Source: Gammaproteobacteria bacterium (GTDB lineage Bacteria; Pseudomonadota; Gammaproteobacteria; Chromatiales; Chromatiaceae). From it: DNA of 39,955 bases. The stretch is from positions 1 to 39,955 of the forward strand of contig JAAELC010000451.1 of the NCBI GenBank assembly GCA_024227135.1, read 5' to 3'. The translations under genes were made by a program, and so were the position numbers. Below are positions 14,030 through 23,336 of this stretch, one piece after another. The notes beneath the pieces are model-generated. The model was not told the DNA's origin. It did no database searches and saw only the letters and a list, made by a program, of their open reading frames with translations. The first letter of the stretch is position 1. Every line of letters begins with the position of its first letter.

Positions 14030-16985
14030 ACTGGAGATACTGTTCGGTGCCAGTCTGCTGTATCTGCTGATTCTCTTTTTCGTTGCCTATGTCACCGATA
14101 GCGGCCTGGTTCCGGAAAGCTGGACCAGCCACCCCCTCGTTTATGTACTGTCTCTCGGAGTCTATGCCACCACCTGGAGCTATTATGGGAGCGTCGGATT
14201 TGCCCAGCGCGAAGGTTTTCAGTTCTTAACGGTTTATCTCGGGGTGACCATCGCGTTTTTGCTGACGCCATTGTTGTTACGCCCAATCCTGCAACTGACC
14301 CGTGATTATCAGCTCACCTCTCTGGCCGATCTGTTCGCTTTCCGCTACCGCAGCCAGCTGGCAGGCGCTCTCGTGACACTTTTCATGCTGGTGGGCACCT
14401 TGCCTTATATCGCTTTGCAGATCAGGGCAGTCACATCATCGATCCGGGTACTGACCCAGGAAGTCCCCCCCCAGACTCTGGCCCTCGGTTTCTGCGCTAT
14501 GTTGATTCTGTTCGCGATCATGTTCGGAACACATGACGCTTCACCCAGGGAAAAACATCGGGGTCTGGTCGCCGCCATGGCTTTTGAGTCCCTGGTGAAA
14601 CTGACCGTTTTGCTGATGGTGGGGCTGTACGCGGTTTTCGGGATCTTTTCAGGCCCTGCAGAACTGTCAAGATGGCTGTCGGAACACCCGGAGGTCACCC
14701 GCTCTCTCTACGAACCCGTTCGAGAGGGACCCTGGTTCACTTTGATATTTCTCTCGATGGGAGCCGCTTTTCTGCTACCCCGCCAGTTTCACATGATTTT
14801 TGCAGAAAATTTATCCAGTCGCTCCATAAACACCGCCAGCTGGGCCTTTCCCCTGTTCCTGCTGCTGCTGAATCTGGCCATACCACCGATACTCTGGGCA
14901 GGAGACTACCTGAAACTGGAGATGGATGCGGACTACTATGTGCTGGGAATCACGCTGGCCGATGGCCCCGTCTGGCTTCCGGTTCTGGCCTTCATCGGCG
15001 GGGTCTCTGCGGCAAGCGCAATGGTGATAGTGACGACTCTGGCGCTTGCCTCAATGAGCATGAACCACCTGCTGTTGCCCGCCAGCTATCCGGATCCTGA
15101 CCTGGACATCTACTACTGGCTGCTCTGGGGTAGAAGACTACTGATCGCGGTCATCATCATGGCCGGTTTCGTATTTTACGAACTTCTGGAACATAACCAG
15201 GGCCTGGTGCAACTGGGATTGATCTCTTTCGTGGCTGTGGTCCAGTTTCTTCCCGGTATTATCGGGGTACTTTACTGGCGGCGGGCCAACCGCCTTGGGT
15301 TCATCGCCGGCTTGCTGGGGGGTATTGCCATCTGGGGGGTCACCATGCTGCTCCCGGTCCTGCAGAAATCCGGGCTCGTGGAATCCGAAATCGATATTCC
15401 CTACCTGATGCTCAGTACCGGCCAGGATCAATGGCAGTTCGCCACCTTCTGGTCACTGGCCTGCAACGGGTTGCTGTTCACCCTTTTCTCTCTGATCACA
15501 CGACAGACTCCGGGAGAACAGGATACCGCCCGGGCCTGCCACCGGGGCAACACCATGCCAGTCCCCCTAGAAGGGGTCGTGGCTGCAGGCTCACCTGACC
15601 AGTTCACCCAGGGGCTCGCCGGCATCCTGGGACGGGATGCCGCTGAAAATGAAGTACAACGAGCCCTGCAGGACCTGGGGATGTCCGCGGATGAGACCCG
15701 GCCAAACGAATTACGAAGTCTGCGAGAACGCATCGAGCGTAATCTTTCTGGTCTCCTGGGACCACAGATGGCACATATGGTGATTAATCAGCAACTTGCA
15801 ATGGACAGCCAGGCTAAAACAGCTCTCGCCGATTCGATACGCCATATCGAAGAGCGTCTTGAGGAATCCCGCAATCGCCTGCAGGGACTGAATGCAGACC
15901 TGGATACACTGCGCCGTTATCACCGACAGATTCTCCTTGACCTGCCCCTGGGTGTCTGTGCGGTGGCGCCGGACCACACTGTGGTCATCTGGAACCTGGC
16001 CCAGGAAATAATCAGTGGCATGGCCGGTAATCAGGCGTTAGGCCGTAAACTCAACTCACTGCCACGACCCTGGGGTGAGATACTGGCCGGTTTTGCCCTC
16101 TCCCAGGATGAGCATATACCCCACATGGATGTGGAACTCGACGGCAAACGACGCTGGTTCAACCTGCACAAAGCGACCATTCCCGATCCCGATCTGATGG
16201 TACCTGAAGCTGGTCACAGAACCGGACTGGTCATACTCCTGGAAGACCTGACCGACATGGAAACCCTGGAGGCAGAACTGGCCCACAGCGACAGACTTGC
16301 ATCTATCGGGAGACTGGCGGCGGGCGTGGCTCACGAGATTGGTAACCCCGTGACAGGTATTGCATCCCTCGCACAAAACCTGAGAGAAGAGCAAGATCCC
16401 AGCATTGTCGAAGAGAGTATCGAGGCGATATTGCAGCAAACCCGCCGAATCTCAGGTATCGTACGCTCCCTGATGAACTACAGCCGCAGTGGCAGCATCG
16501 GTGCCGAATACCGAACCTTCAATCTGAATGAAATAGTGGAAGAGTCGATCACCCTGGTCAGACTGACCCGTAGCGGGAAACAGGTGGATTGCAGCAACAG
16601 CTGCCCTGACCGGTTGATGCTGGTGGGAGATCGGCAACGATTATCCCAGGTGCTGGTGAATCTTCTGACCAACGCCTGCGATGCATCATCCCAAGGTGGT
16701 CACGTCGAGATCTTTGCATTTGAAGATGAAAACGAAGTGCATCTTGAAGTCATGGACCAGGGCAAGGGCATTCCGAAACAGATTCAGCAATCCATGTTCG
16801 AGCCCTTTTTCACCACCAAGCAACCCGGCGAAGGAACCGGGCTTGGACTGTCAATGGCCCAAAAAATAATAGAGGAGCACAATGGACGTATCGAAGTGGA
16901 TTCTGAACCGGGTATCGGCACCCGGGTCGTCATGCGCCTGCCTCAGCATCGCGACCAGCAGCACCTGAACCCGATGAAGGAATAA
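14019..16985 (+). CDS. cbrA: CbrA-like sensor histidine kinase with SLC5 transporter domain
   Basis: This 988-aa protein, close to the usual CbrA length, begins with about 13 membrane segments of the sodium:solute symporter fold (residues about 5-500). A linker resembling the STAC domain follows (about 530-600, NLSGLLGPQMAHMVI), then a coiled coil, a PAS domain (about 640-745) and the kinase core. The phospho-accepting His is near residue 772 in AAGVAHEIGNPVTG. The ATP-binding part has LVNLLTNACDAS, DQGKGIPK and GEGTGLGLSMAQKI. It probably senses or transports a carbon or amino-acid substrate and signals to the NtrC-type regulator 74 bp downstream. CrbS kinases share the architecture but pair with LuxR-type regulators, so the CbrA name fits better. 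Confidence 0.85.
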   Translation: MTYELEILFGASLLYLLILFFVAYVTDSGLVPESWTSHPLVYVLSLGVYATTWSYYGSVGFAQREGFQFLTVYLGVTIAFLLTPLLLRPILQLTRDYQLTSLADLFAFRYRSQLAGALVTLFMLVGTLPYIALQIRAVTSSIRVLTQEVPPQTLALGFCAMLILFAIMFGTHDASPREKHRGLVAAMAFESLVKLTVLLMVGLYAVFGIFSGPAELSRWLSEHPEVTRSLYEPVREGPWFTLIFLSMGAAFLLPRQFHMIFAENLSSRSINTASWAFPLFLLLLNLAIPPILWAGDYLKLEMDADYYVLGITLADGPVWLPVLAFIGGVSAASAMVIVTTLALASMSMNHLLLPASYPDPDLDIYYWLLWGRRLLIAVIIMAGFVFYELLEHNQGLVQLGLISFVAVVQFLPGIIGVLYWRRANRLGFIAGLLGGIAIWGVTMLLPVLQKSGLVESEIDIPYLMLSTGQDQWQFATFWSLACNGLLFTLFSLITRQTPGEQDTARACHRGNTMPVPLEGVVAAGSPDQFTQGLAGILGRDAAENEVQRALQDLGMSADETRPNELRSLRERIERNLSGLLGPQMAHMVINQQLAMDSQAKTALADSIRHIEERLEESRNRLQGLNADLDTLRRYHRQILLDLPLGVCAVAPDHTVVIWNLAQEIISGMAGNQALGRKLNSLPRPWGEILAGFALSQDEHIPHMDVELDGKRRWFNLHKATIPDPDLMVPEAGHRTGLVILLEDLTDMETLEAELAHSDRLASIGRLAAGVAHEIGNPVTGIASLAQNLREEQDPSIVEESIEAILQQTRRISGIVRSLMNYSRSGSIGAEYRTFNLNEIVEESITLVRLTRSGKQVDCSNSCPDRLMLVGDRQRLSQVLVNLLTNACDASSQGGHVEIFAFEDENEVHLEVMDQGKGIPKQIQQSMFEPFFTTKQPGEGTGLGLSMAQKIIEEHNGRIEVDSEPGIGTRVVMRLPQHRDQQHLNPMKE

Positions 16986-17059
16986 CAACCACTGCTGTAG
17001 ACAAGAGAACCACCGACAGCGTTTACCGAAAAGCGGGTTAAAATTGTTAATAACCCAGA

Positions 17060-18421
17060 ATGAAGATTACTGACACCATGGCCCAGATACTGCTGATTGA
17101 AGACGAACCCGTAATAAGAAGTGCCCTGCGCCGCCTGTTGGAACGTCATGGCTATGAGGTTTCCGAAGCAGGATCCGTGGAAGAGGCGGTCAATGAATAC
17201 CATCTTCCCGGCTTCAGCCTGATAATCAGTGACCTCCGGCTCCCCGGCGCACCGGGAACCGATATCATCGATAAAACAGGAGGTACACCGGTCCTGATCA
17301 TGACCAGTTACGCCAGTGTGCGGTCGGCAGTGGATTCCATGAAACAAGGGGCCATCGACTATATTTCCAAACCATTCGATCATGATGAGCTGCTTACACT
17401 CATCAAGCGTATCCTGAAACAGGCGCAACTGGAAAAACAGACCAATGTGGTCAAGAACGACCTTCGGAAAAACTACCAGGTCAAAGGCATGGTGGGAAAC
17501 TGCCCTGCCATGCAGGAAGTGGCGCTTAAGATCGCCAAAGTGGCCCCTACCAATGCGGCAGTCCTGGTGTTGGGAGAGTCAGGAACAGGAAAAGAACTGG
17601 TCGCCAAGGCTTTGCATGAACAAAGCGAACGATGTGACGCGCCTGTCATCACGGTCAATTGTGCCGCTATCCCGGAGCAACTCATCGAATCAGAACTTTT
17701 CGGTCACGAAAAAGGGGCTTTTACGGGTGCCGAGAGAAGCCGTACCGGCCTGGTAGAAGCGGCAAACGGGGGAACCCTGTTTCTTGATGAGATAGGGGAA
17801 CTGCCACTGGCCGCCCAGGCACGACTGCTCAGGGTGTTGCAGAATGGCGAGATTCGCCGCGTGGGATCCGAGCATTCCCATGAAGTAGACATCCGCCTGG
17901 TCTCGGCTACCCACCGCGACCTGAAACAACTGGTGCAGGACAGCAAATTCCGCAGTGATCTCTATTTTCGGCTTCGTGTCGTAGAGCTGAACCTGCCACC
18001 GCTGCGTGAGCGGGGACAAGACATTGTCGAACTGGCTGAATTTCTGCTTAAGAAAGTCTGCGGACAGCTCAATCGCCCCCCCGTCGGGTTTAGTAAGGAG
18101 ACTCTCCGGGTAATCTCCAGCTATGCCTGGCCGGGTAATGTGAGAGAACTGGAAAATGCCCTGGAAAGAGCGGTCATCTTGTGTGACGAATCCAGCATTA
18201 CACCAGAACTACTGGCCATTGAGGCGGCAGTGGAAAAATCGCCAGATCGACAGAAAATGGAAAGCGACCTCTCCCTGGAAGACTACTTTATTCATTTTGT
18301 TCGGGAAAACGAAGGCAGCATGACCGAAACCGAACTGGCCAAACGACTGGGAATCAGCAGAAAAACCCTCTGGGAACGACGTAACCGATTTGGTATCCCG
18401 AGAAACAGGAAGCACAATTAG
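17060..18421 (+). CDS. cbrB: CbrB-like NtrC-family response regulator, sigma-54 activator
   Basis: This 453-aa transcriptional activator has three domains. A receiver domain (acidic pair in LLIEDEP, phospho-acceptor Asp58 in IISDLRLPG) is followed by an AAA+ domain with Walker A GESGTGKE (about 172-179) and the GAFTGA loop (about 218-224) that contacts sigma-54, then a Fis-type helix-turn-helix (about 415-445, [20 protein letters not shown]). All residues expected for an active regulator are present. The ATG at 17060 and the later ATG at 17078 ([11 protein letters not shown]) are both possible; neither has a strong ribosome site. Its likely local targets are three sigma-54-type promoters at 18795, 28553 and 34032. 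Confidence 0.85.
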   Translation: MKITDTMAQILLIEDEPVIRSALRRLLERHGYEVSEAGSVEEAVNEYHLPGFSLIISDLRLPGAPGTDIIDKTGGTPVLIMTSYASVRSAVDSMKQGAIDYISKPFDHDELLTLIKRILKQAQLEKQTNVVKNDLRKNYQVKGMVGNCPAMQEVALKIAKVAPTNAAVLVLGESGTGKELVAKALHEQSERCDAPVITVNCAAIPEQLIESELFGHEKGAFTGAERSRTGLVEAANGGTLFLDEIGELPLAAQARLLRVLQNGEIRRVGSEHSHEVDIRLVSATHRDLKQLVQDSKFRSDLYFRLRVVELNLPPLRERGQDIVELAEFLLKKVCGQLNRPPVGFSKETLRVISSYAWPGNVRELENALERAVILCDESSITPELLAIEAAVEKSPDRQKMESDLSLEDYFIHFVRENEGSMTETELAKRLGISRKTLWERRNRFGIPRNRKHN

Positions 18422-18525
18422 TATCCTGATGGGATTGTAATCGGGAGGCACCTCAACCAAAACTTAAAACGCCAGCGAGCACCTCAGATTCCACTCACTG
18501 TCCGTCCAAAGTGGATATTTGAGTA

Positions 18526-18664
18526 TCTACCCACCCCCATGGGCGATCTGCTCTGGAAGACGTCGTAAATACCTCCCTGCACGCCTGACTTTGGAATCCC
18601 TGCCTATAGGCACTTCCTCCACATCCTACCCATGGGGGGTGTTTTCCGGGGGTGAGCAGTTACC
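18526..18664 (+). repeat. Foldback dispersed repeat, copy 2
   Basis: This is the most diverged of the three elements. It retains CCCCCATGGGCGATCTG, GAAGACGTCGTAAATACC, the central ACTTTGG hairpin remnant, CACTTCCTCCACA and a right end GGGTGAGCAGTTACC. It lies between cbrB and the symporter operon. Its right end includes the first GTTACC half-site of the presumed upstream activation region. Confidence 0.65.
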
Positions 18665-18728
18665 TGTTTGATTCATTTGGTAGCAGTTTCTGTCACCCAA
18701 ACCCAGGCAATCCGTTACCTTTGGTAAC
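18659..18728. promoter_or_regulatory. Candidate activator-binding region (GTTACC/GGTAAC half-sites)
   Basis: GTTACC (18659-18664) and GGTAGC (18679-18684) are inverted with a 14-base spacer. A second inverted pair, GTTACC (18714-18719) and GGTAAC (18723-18728), has a 3-base spacer. They lie about 67-136 bases before the sigma-54 motif, a usual distance for enhancer-like sites. As I recall, Pseudomonas CbrB recognises a TGTTAC-N14-GTAACA-like palindrome, which these half-sites resemble. Binding by the local CbrB is inferred. Confidence 0.5.
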
Positions 18729-18794
18729 CAAAGATACCCCCCACCTTAGACGGCACATGTAATTACCTTCTGTTTTCCATTCATTTTTTGTTTC

Positions 18795-18810
18795 TGGCCC
18801 GGTTCGTGCT
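18795..18810 (+). promoter_or_regulatory. Sigma-54-type (-24/-12) promoter for the DUF4212-symporter operon
   Basis: The sequence TGGCCCGGTTCGTGCT has GG at 18796-18797 and GC at 18808-18809 with exactly 10 bases between, fitting TGGCACG-N4-TTGC. Transcription would start near 18821, giving a leader of about 160 bases. Confidence 0.7.
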
Positions 18811-18979
18811 TACATCACCTCTCTGACTGGGCAACTGAATGCGTGTGGCAATTCACCCGGTCTTAAAAGCCTGGATTTTGTGGTTATCGGTTGGCCGCTG
18901 ACCGCACTACCGGGACGGGGCACGAAGTTACCTGATCCGGGCATCTAACGAAAAAGTTCGAATAATTCGGAGGACATTT

Positions 18980-19246
18980 ATGAGTACCACTCAAGATTTA
19001 TCGGGTGCGGCTTACTGGAAAGCCAATATCCGGTTGGTGATGATCCATCTCGTCGTATGGGCATTTGTCTCTTACTTCTGCGGCATCATCCTGCGCCCGA
19101 TGCTGGCAGGCATCCCTGTCGGCGGTACCGATCTCGGGTTCTGGTTCGCACAGCAGGGAGCCATGTTCGTATTTATCGCGCAGATTTTTATCTATGCGGG
19201 ACAAATGAATCAGTTGGACAAGCGATTCGACGTCCACGAAGACTAA
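18980..19246 (+). CDS. DUF4212 small subunit paired with the symporter
   Basis: This 88-aa protein has two membrane helices (about residues 19-42 and 53-73) and the family features YWKANIRLVMIHLVVWAFVS, GIILRP and WFAQQGAMFVFIAQIFIYA. DUF4212 genes sit directly before symporters of the VC_2705-type SSS subfamily and are thought to act with them, as DUF485 (YjcH) does with ActP. GGAGGA at 18969-18974 is 5 bases before the ATG, the strongest ribosome site in this area. The symporter follows after 20 bases. Confidence 0.9.
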   Translation: MSTTQDLSGAAYWKANIRLVMIHLVVWAFVSYFCGIILRPMLAGIPVGGTDLGFWFAQQGAMFVFIAQIFIYAGQMNQLDKRFDVHED

Positions 19247-19266
19247 TAAAATAAGAGGAATTCTGC

Positions 19267-21042
19267 ATGGATCTTACAACACTGACATACATTGTGGTGG
19301 GCATGACTTTTGCCCTCTACATCGGTATCGCCATATGGGCCAAAGCGGGAACCACGGGTGAATTCTACGCCGCGGGCCGCGGTATTCACCCGGTTGCCAA
19401 CGGTATGGCCACCGCCGCGGACTGGATGTCCGCCGCTTCCTTCATCTCCATGGCGGGCCTGATCGCCTTCATGGGCTACGACGCCTCCCTGTTCCTGATG
19501 GGTTGGACCGGTGGTTACGTGCTGCTGGCCATGCTGCTGGCACCTTACCTGCGTAAGTTCGGTAAGTTCACGGTGCCTGAGTTCATCGGCGATCGTTACT
19601 ACTCCCAGACAGCCCGCATCGTTGCGGTCATCTGCCTGATAGTCGCCTCCCTGACCTACGTAATCGGTCAGATGAAAGGTATTGGTGTCGCATTCTCCCG
19701 CTTCCTGCAGGTGGATTTCGAAACCGGCCTGTTCACCGGCATGATCATCGTTTTCTTCTATGCGGTACTCGGTGGCATGAAAGGTATCACCTACACCCAG
19801 ATCGCCCAGTATTGCGTACTGATCTTTGCCTACACCGTACCGGCCATCTTCATCTCTCTGAACCTCACCGGTACCCCGATTCCCCAGATGGGCCTGTTCA
19901 GCGCTATGGAAGACGGCATGCCCCTGCTGGCACGACTGGATCTGACCATGACGGATCTGGGCTTCAACCAGTACACGGCACAGAAGACCAACACCCTCAA
20001 CATGGTGCTCTACACCTTCTCGCTGATGATTGGTACCGCCGGTCTGCCCCACGTTATCATCCGCTTCTTTACCGTACCCAGGGTTAAGGACGCACGTTAC
20101 TCCGCGGGTTGGGCACTGGTATTCATCGGTATCCTCTACACCACCGCACCTGCAGTTGGCGCCATGGCTATTACCAACCTGATTGGTACGATCCAGACCG
20201 GCCCCGTGGGTTCCGCGGACGGCAACCTGTCATATGAGAATCGCCCGCAGTGGTTCAAGAACTGGGAAAAAACCGGCCTGCTCAAGTACGAAGACAAGAA
20301 CGGCGACGGCATGATCCAGTACTACAACGACAAGAACAAGGATTTTGCCGCCACGGCCGAGTCCTACGGTTGGAAAGGCAACGAGATGACCAAGGTTGAC
20401 CGGGACATCATGGTGCTGGCCAATCCGGAAATCGCCGAACTGCCCAACTGGGTTATCGCCCTGGTTGCTGCCGGTGGTCTGGCTGCAGCACTGTCGACGG
20501 CCGCTGGCCTGCTGCTCGCAATCTCGTCCTCCATCTCCCATGACCTGCTGAAAGGCATCTTCGCCAAGGGTATTTCGGAAAAAAGCGAACTGCTGGCCGC
20601 GCGTATTGCCATGGCAGGTGCCATCGTGGTGGCAGGTTACTTCGGACTGCATCCGCCGGGATTCGCCGCGCAGGTGGTGGCACTGGCCTTCGGTCTGGCC
20701 GCCTCCTCCATCTTCCCGGCACTCATGATGGGTATCTTCAACAAGCGGGTGAACAACACCGGCGCTGTGGTTGGTATGCTGGCTGGTCTGGGCTCCACCC
20801 TGCTCTACATCTTCTGGTTCAAGGGCTGGTTCTTCATCCCGGGTACAGCCATGGCCGCGAATACCCCGGATAACCACCTCCTGGGCATTCAGCCAGAGGC
20901 CTTCGGAGCCATCGGTGCGATGATTAACTTTGGTAGCGCCATCCTCGTCTCGAAGATGACCAAAGCGCCACCCGAGCACATCCAGCACCTGGTGGAAGAC
21001 ATTCGTGTACCGAGAGGTGCAGGAACTGCAGTAGACCACTAA
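19267..21042 (+). CDS. Sodium:solute symporter, VC_2705/acetate-type subfamily
   Basis: This 591-aa inner-membrane transporter of the SSS (SLC5) family has about 13 helices. Visible family motifs include GEFYAAGRGIHPVANGMATA near the start, the Na+-site region AADWMSAASFISMAG, YVIGQMKGIGVAFSRF, GLPHVIIRFFTVP and ALSTAAGLLLAISSSISHD. A hydrophilic insert (about residues 310-375, rich in DKNGDG-type turns) is typical of the subfamily. Substrate is probably acetate or another short carboxylate, supported by the CbrAB-like system, DUF294 gene and acs around it, but it is not proven by sequence. The codons are notably C/G-ending, as expected for a highly expressed gene. AGAGGAA at 19254-19260 precedes the ATG. 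Confidence 0.88.
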   Translation: MDLTTLTYIVVGMTFALYIGIAIWAKAGTTGEFYAAGRGIHPVANGMATAADWMSAASFISMAGLIAFMGYDASLFLMGWTGGYVLLAMLLAPYLRKFGKFTVPEFIGDRYYSQTARIVAVICLIVASLTYVIGQMKGIGVAFSRFLQVDFETGLFTGMIIVFFYAVLGGMKGITYTQIAQYCVLIFAYTVPAIFISLNLTGTPIPQMGLFSAMEDGMPLLARLDLTMTDLGFNQYTAQKTNTLNMVLYTFSLMIGTAGLPHVIIRFFTVPRVKDARYSAGWALVFIGILYTTAPAVGAMAITNLIGTIQTGPVGSADGNLSYENRPQWFKNWEKTGLLKYEDKNGDGMIQYYNDKNKDFAATAESYGWKGNEMTKVDRDIMVLANPEIAELPNWVIALVAAGGLAAALSTAAGLLLAISSSISHDLLKGIFAKGISEKSELLAARIAMAGAIVVAGYFGLHPPGFAAQVVALAFGLAASSIFPALMMGIFNKRVNNTGAVVGMLAGLGSTLLYIFWFKGWFFIPGTAMAANTPDNHLLGIQPEAFGAIGAMINFGSAILVSKMTKAPPEHIQHLVEDIRVPRGAGTAVDH

Positions 21043-21069
21043 TCACGTCGCTTGATGTGATGTAGAATA

Positions 21070-21099
21070 GGCCCCGCTTCGTGCGGGGCCTTTTTTTTT
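21070..21099 (+). terminator. Strong intrinsic terminator after the symporter operon
   Basis: GGCCCCGC (21070-21077) and GCGGGGCC (21083-21090) form a perfect 8-bp GC stem with loop TTCGT, followed by nine T residues. It lies 27 bases after the symporter stop codon. Confidence 0.95.
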
Positions 21100-21468
21100 G
21101 CCTTTTTGTCCCTTCAGGGCTTCCGGGACGTACCGGAAAAATCAGTTATCCATTGGAGGAACTGCGGATACAAATGCAATGATGAAGGTCGTCCTGCGCG
21201 AGATCAGTTACTATTGTCGGAAGATCAATAGAATACATCCCTGATCATGTCCTTCTTCCCGTCGTCAGGCACGCCTGACCCAGTAAGGCTCTTGACCTCT
21301 GAAAACGAAGCTAACATATTGTGGCCCATGGAATTTGACGCCCCCTCTCGTCACTGACTGAAGAAAATACGCCAGCAGGACTAATTACGGGATGATACCA
21401 ATTCCAGGTTAACGATCGGTAATTCAGGCATCGCCGGCCTATCTGAGAAAATGCGATCTGGAACTTGA
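21100..21468. other. Spacer before the first DUF294 gene
   Basis: These 369 bases hold the promoter region of the DUF294 gene. No sigma-54 motif with correct GG-N10-GC spacing was found here, in contrast with the symporter and acs genes. No clear -35/-10 pair, ORF or repeat was identified. Confidence 0.4.
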
Positions 21469-23328
21469 ATGGAAATAGAACTACTTGAAATCCGTGATTT
21501 TCTTGCGGTACATCATCCCTTCGATCAGCTTTCAGACCCATTCCTCACGATGCTGCCGGAAAAGCTGGAAATCCGCTACTTTCGCCGTAATACATCGATA
21601 CCCGATTCAGGTTCAGTCAACAACTATCTCTATATCGTCCGCTCCGGCGCCGTGGAATTACTGGGCAAGGAAAATGAGTTGCTGGCACGCTTGAGTGAAG
21701 GGGATGTATTCGGCTACCGCGCCTCTCACAGAGAAACCCAGGAAAAACAACGACGCGGTACTGCCATTGAGGACACCCTGGTCTACCAGCTGAGCGCATC
21801 GGATGTAGACCACCTGTGTGACAAAAACCCTCAGTTCGCCTACTTTTTCGGCCCGGCAGGGAGCGACCTGCTGAAAGATGTCATGACCAGTTCGGGCCAG
21901 GACCCGAAAACCCAGGTCAGCCTGATGACCACCCCTATCAAGGACCTGATCAACCGACAACCTATCACGATATCTCCCAGCAGCACTATCAGGGAAACAG
22001 CGCTGAAAATGAGTGAGGAACGGGTATCCTCGATTCTGGTCTGCGCTGAAGGCCAGCTTGCCGGAATCGTTACCGATCGTGATCTGCGAAACCGGGTGGT
22101 GGCGGAGGGACTGGACTACGATATTCCCATAACAGAAATCATGACCTTCAATCCCACCACTGTGGACGAAAGCGACTTCGCGTTTGAAGCCCAGCTGAAG
22201 ATGGCCAGGAAAAACGTCCATCATCTCCCGGTAGTCCGTGGTGACAAAATCATGGGCATGTTGACAGTCACTGATATCACCAAGCACGACACCACATCTG
22301 CTGTTTACCTGGTCAACGACATCTACAAGATGGATACGGTTGAGCAGATGCAGAGGATCAGCGCCAAAGTACCCCAGCTGCTTCAGAGTCTTGCCTCTGC
22401 CGATGCCACAGCCAATAGTGCAGGGCATGTCATCACCGCAATCACCGATGCCATCACCAACCGATTGCTGCAACTTGCAGAAGAAAAACTGGGGCCACCC
22501 CCCGTTGCTTACGCATGGCTTGCAGCAGGATCACAGGCACGAAACGAACAGACCGCCAAGTCTGATCAGGATAACTGCCTGTTGATCGATGACAGTTACG
22601 ACCCATCGACCCATGGCCAGTATTTCCAGGATATGTCTCGCCTGGTCTGCGATGGGCTGGATGCCTGTGGATACATCTACTGTCCCGGTGAAATGATGGC
22701 GACAACGGACAAATGGCGCCAACCCCTGCAAACCTGGAAACATTACTTCAATCGATGGATCGATCAACCCGAGCCGATGGCGTTGATGCTGACCTGTGTT
22801 TTCTTCGATCTACGCTGCGTGCACGGAAACATCAACCTGTTTCGCGAACTGCGAGAGTACGTGTTGAGAAAAACCAGGGGAAACCGTATTTTTCTGGCTC
22901 ACATGGTAGGTAATGCACTCACACATCAACCACCACTGGGTTTCTTTCGAAATTTCGTACTGATCAAAGGGGGAGAACACGACCAGACTTTCGATTTGAA
23001 GCACACGGGCATCATCCCGATTGTAGACCTTGCCAGAGTCTATGCACTTGCAGCCGGCAGTGAAGCAGTCAACACTCAGGACCGTCTCGCGGAAGTGGCT
23101 GAGGGTGGTGAAGTCACGGCGGACAGTGCCAGAGACCTCAGTGATGCATTGGAGTTCATCTGTTTCCTTCGTATCGAGCATCAGGCCAGACAGATCCGAA
23201 ATGATCAACAGCCAGACAACTTCATGTCTCCCGATGATCTGTCCCACTTCGAGCGTAATCATCTCAAAGATGCTTTCTCAGTTGTCAGAACCATGCAGAA
23301 TGTGCTGAGCCAGCGCTACACCCGATAG
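21469..23328 (+). CDS. DUF294 protein: cNMP-binding domain, two CBS domains, nucleotidyltransferase-like domain (paralogue 1)
   Basis: This 619-aa cytoplasmic signalling protein has a cyclic-nucleotide-binding-like domain at residues about 10-140 and a CBS pair at about 160-285 (STIRETALKMSEERVSSILV, GIVTDRDLRNRVV, HHLPVVRGDKIMGMLTVTDI). The DUF294 nucleotidyltransferase-like domain, related to GlnD, lies at about 320-440 with WLAAGSQARNEQTAKSDQDN, which keeps the GS and the D-x-D-like metal pair. DUF294_C follows to the end. Known family members are thought to modify or regulate proteins in response to adenylates; the target is unknown. Such genes often lie beside DUF4212/SSS symporters and acs. 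The exonuclease gene starts 8 bases downstream. A paralogue is at 32009-33886. Confidence 0.88.
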   Translation: MEIELLEIRDFLAVHHPFDQLSDPFLTMLPEKLEIRYFRRNTSIPDSGSVNNYLYIVRSGAVELLGKENELLARLSEGDVFGYRASHRETQEKQRRGTAIEDTLVYQLSASDVDHLCDKNPQFAYFFGPAGSDLLKDVMTSSGQDPKTQVSLMTTPIKDLINRQPITISPSSTIRETALKMSEERVSSILVCAEGQLAGIVTDRDLRNRVVAEGLDYDIPITEIMTFNPTTVDESDFAFEAQLKMARKNVHHLPVVRGDKIMGMLTVTDITKHDTTSAVYLVNDIYKMDTVEQMQRISAKVPQLLQSLASADATANSAGHVITAITDAITNRLLQLAEEKLGPPPVAYAWLAAGSQARNEQTAKSDQDNCLLIDDSYDPSTHGQYFQDMSRLVCDGLDACGYIYCPGEMMATTDKWRQPLQTWKHYFNRWIDQPEPMALMLTCVFFDLRCVHGNINLFRELREYVLRKTRGNRIFLAHMVGNALTHQPPLGFFRNFVLIKGGEHDQTFDLKHTGIIPIVDLARVYALAAGSEAVNTQDRLAEVAEGGEVTADSARDLSDALEFICFLRIEHQARQIRNDQQPDNFMSPDDLSHFERNHLKDAFSVVRTMQNVLSQRYTR

Positions 23329-23336
23329 GAAATAGA

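Noticed and set aside
18811-18979. A CrcZ-like small RNA, since crcZ follows cbrB behind a sigma-54 promoter in Pseudomonas
   Set aside because: No series of AANAANAA motifs is present, and the region reads directly into the DUF4212 gene with a strong ribosome site, so it is better seen as a leader.
19243-21039. Long minus-strand frames (269 aa each) opposite the symporter gene
   Set aside because: They arise from the strong third-position GC bias of the symporter gene; their His/Gln-rich translations are typical shadows.
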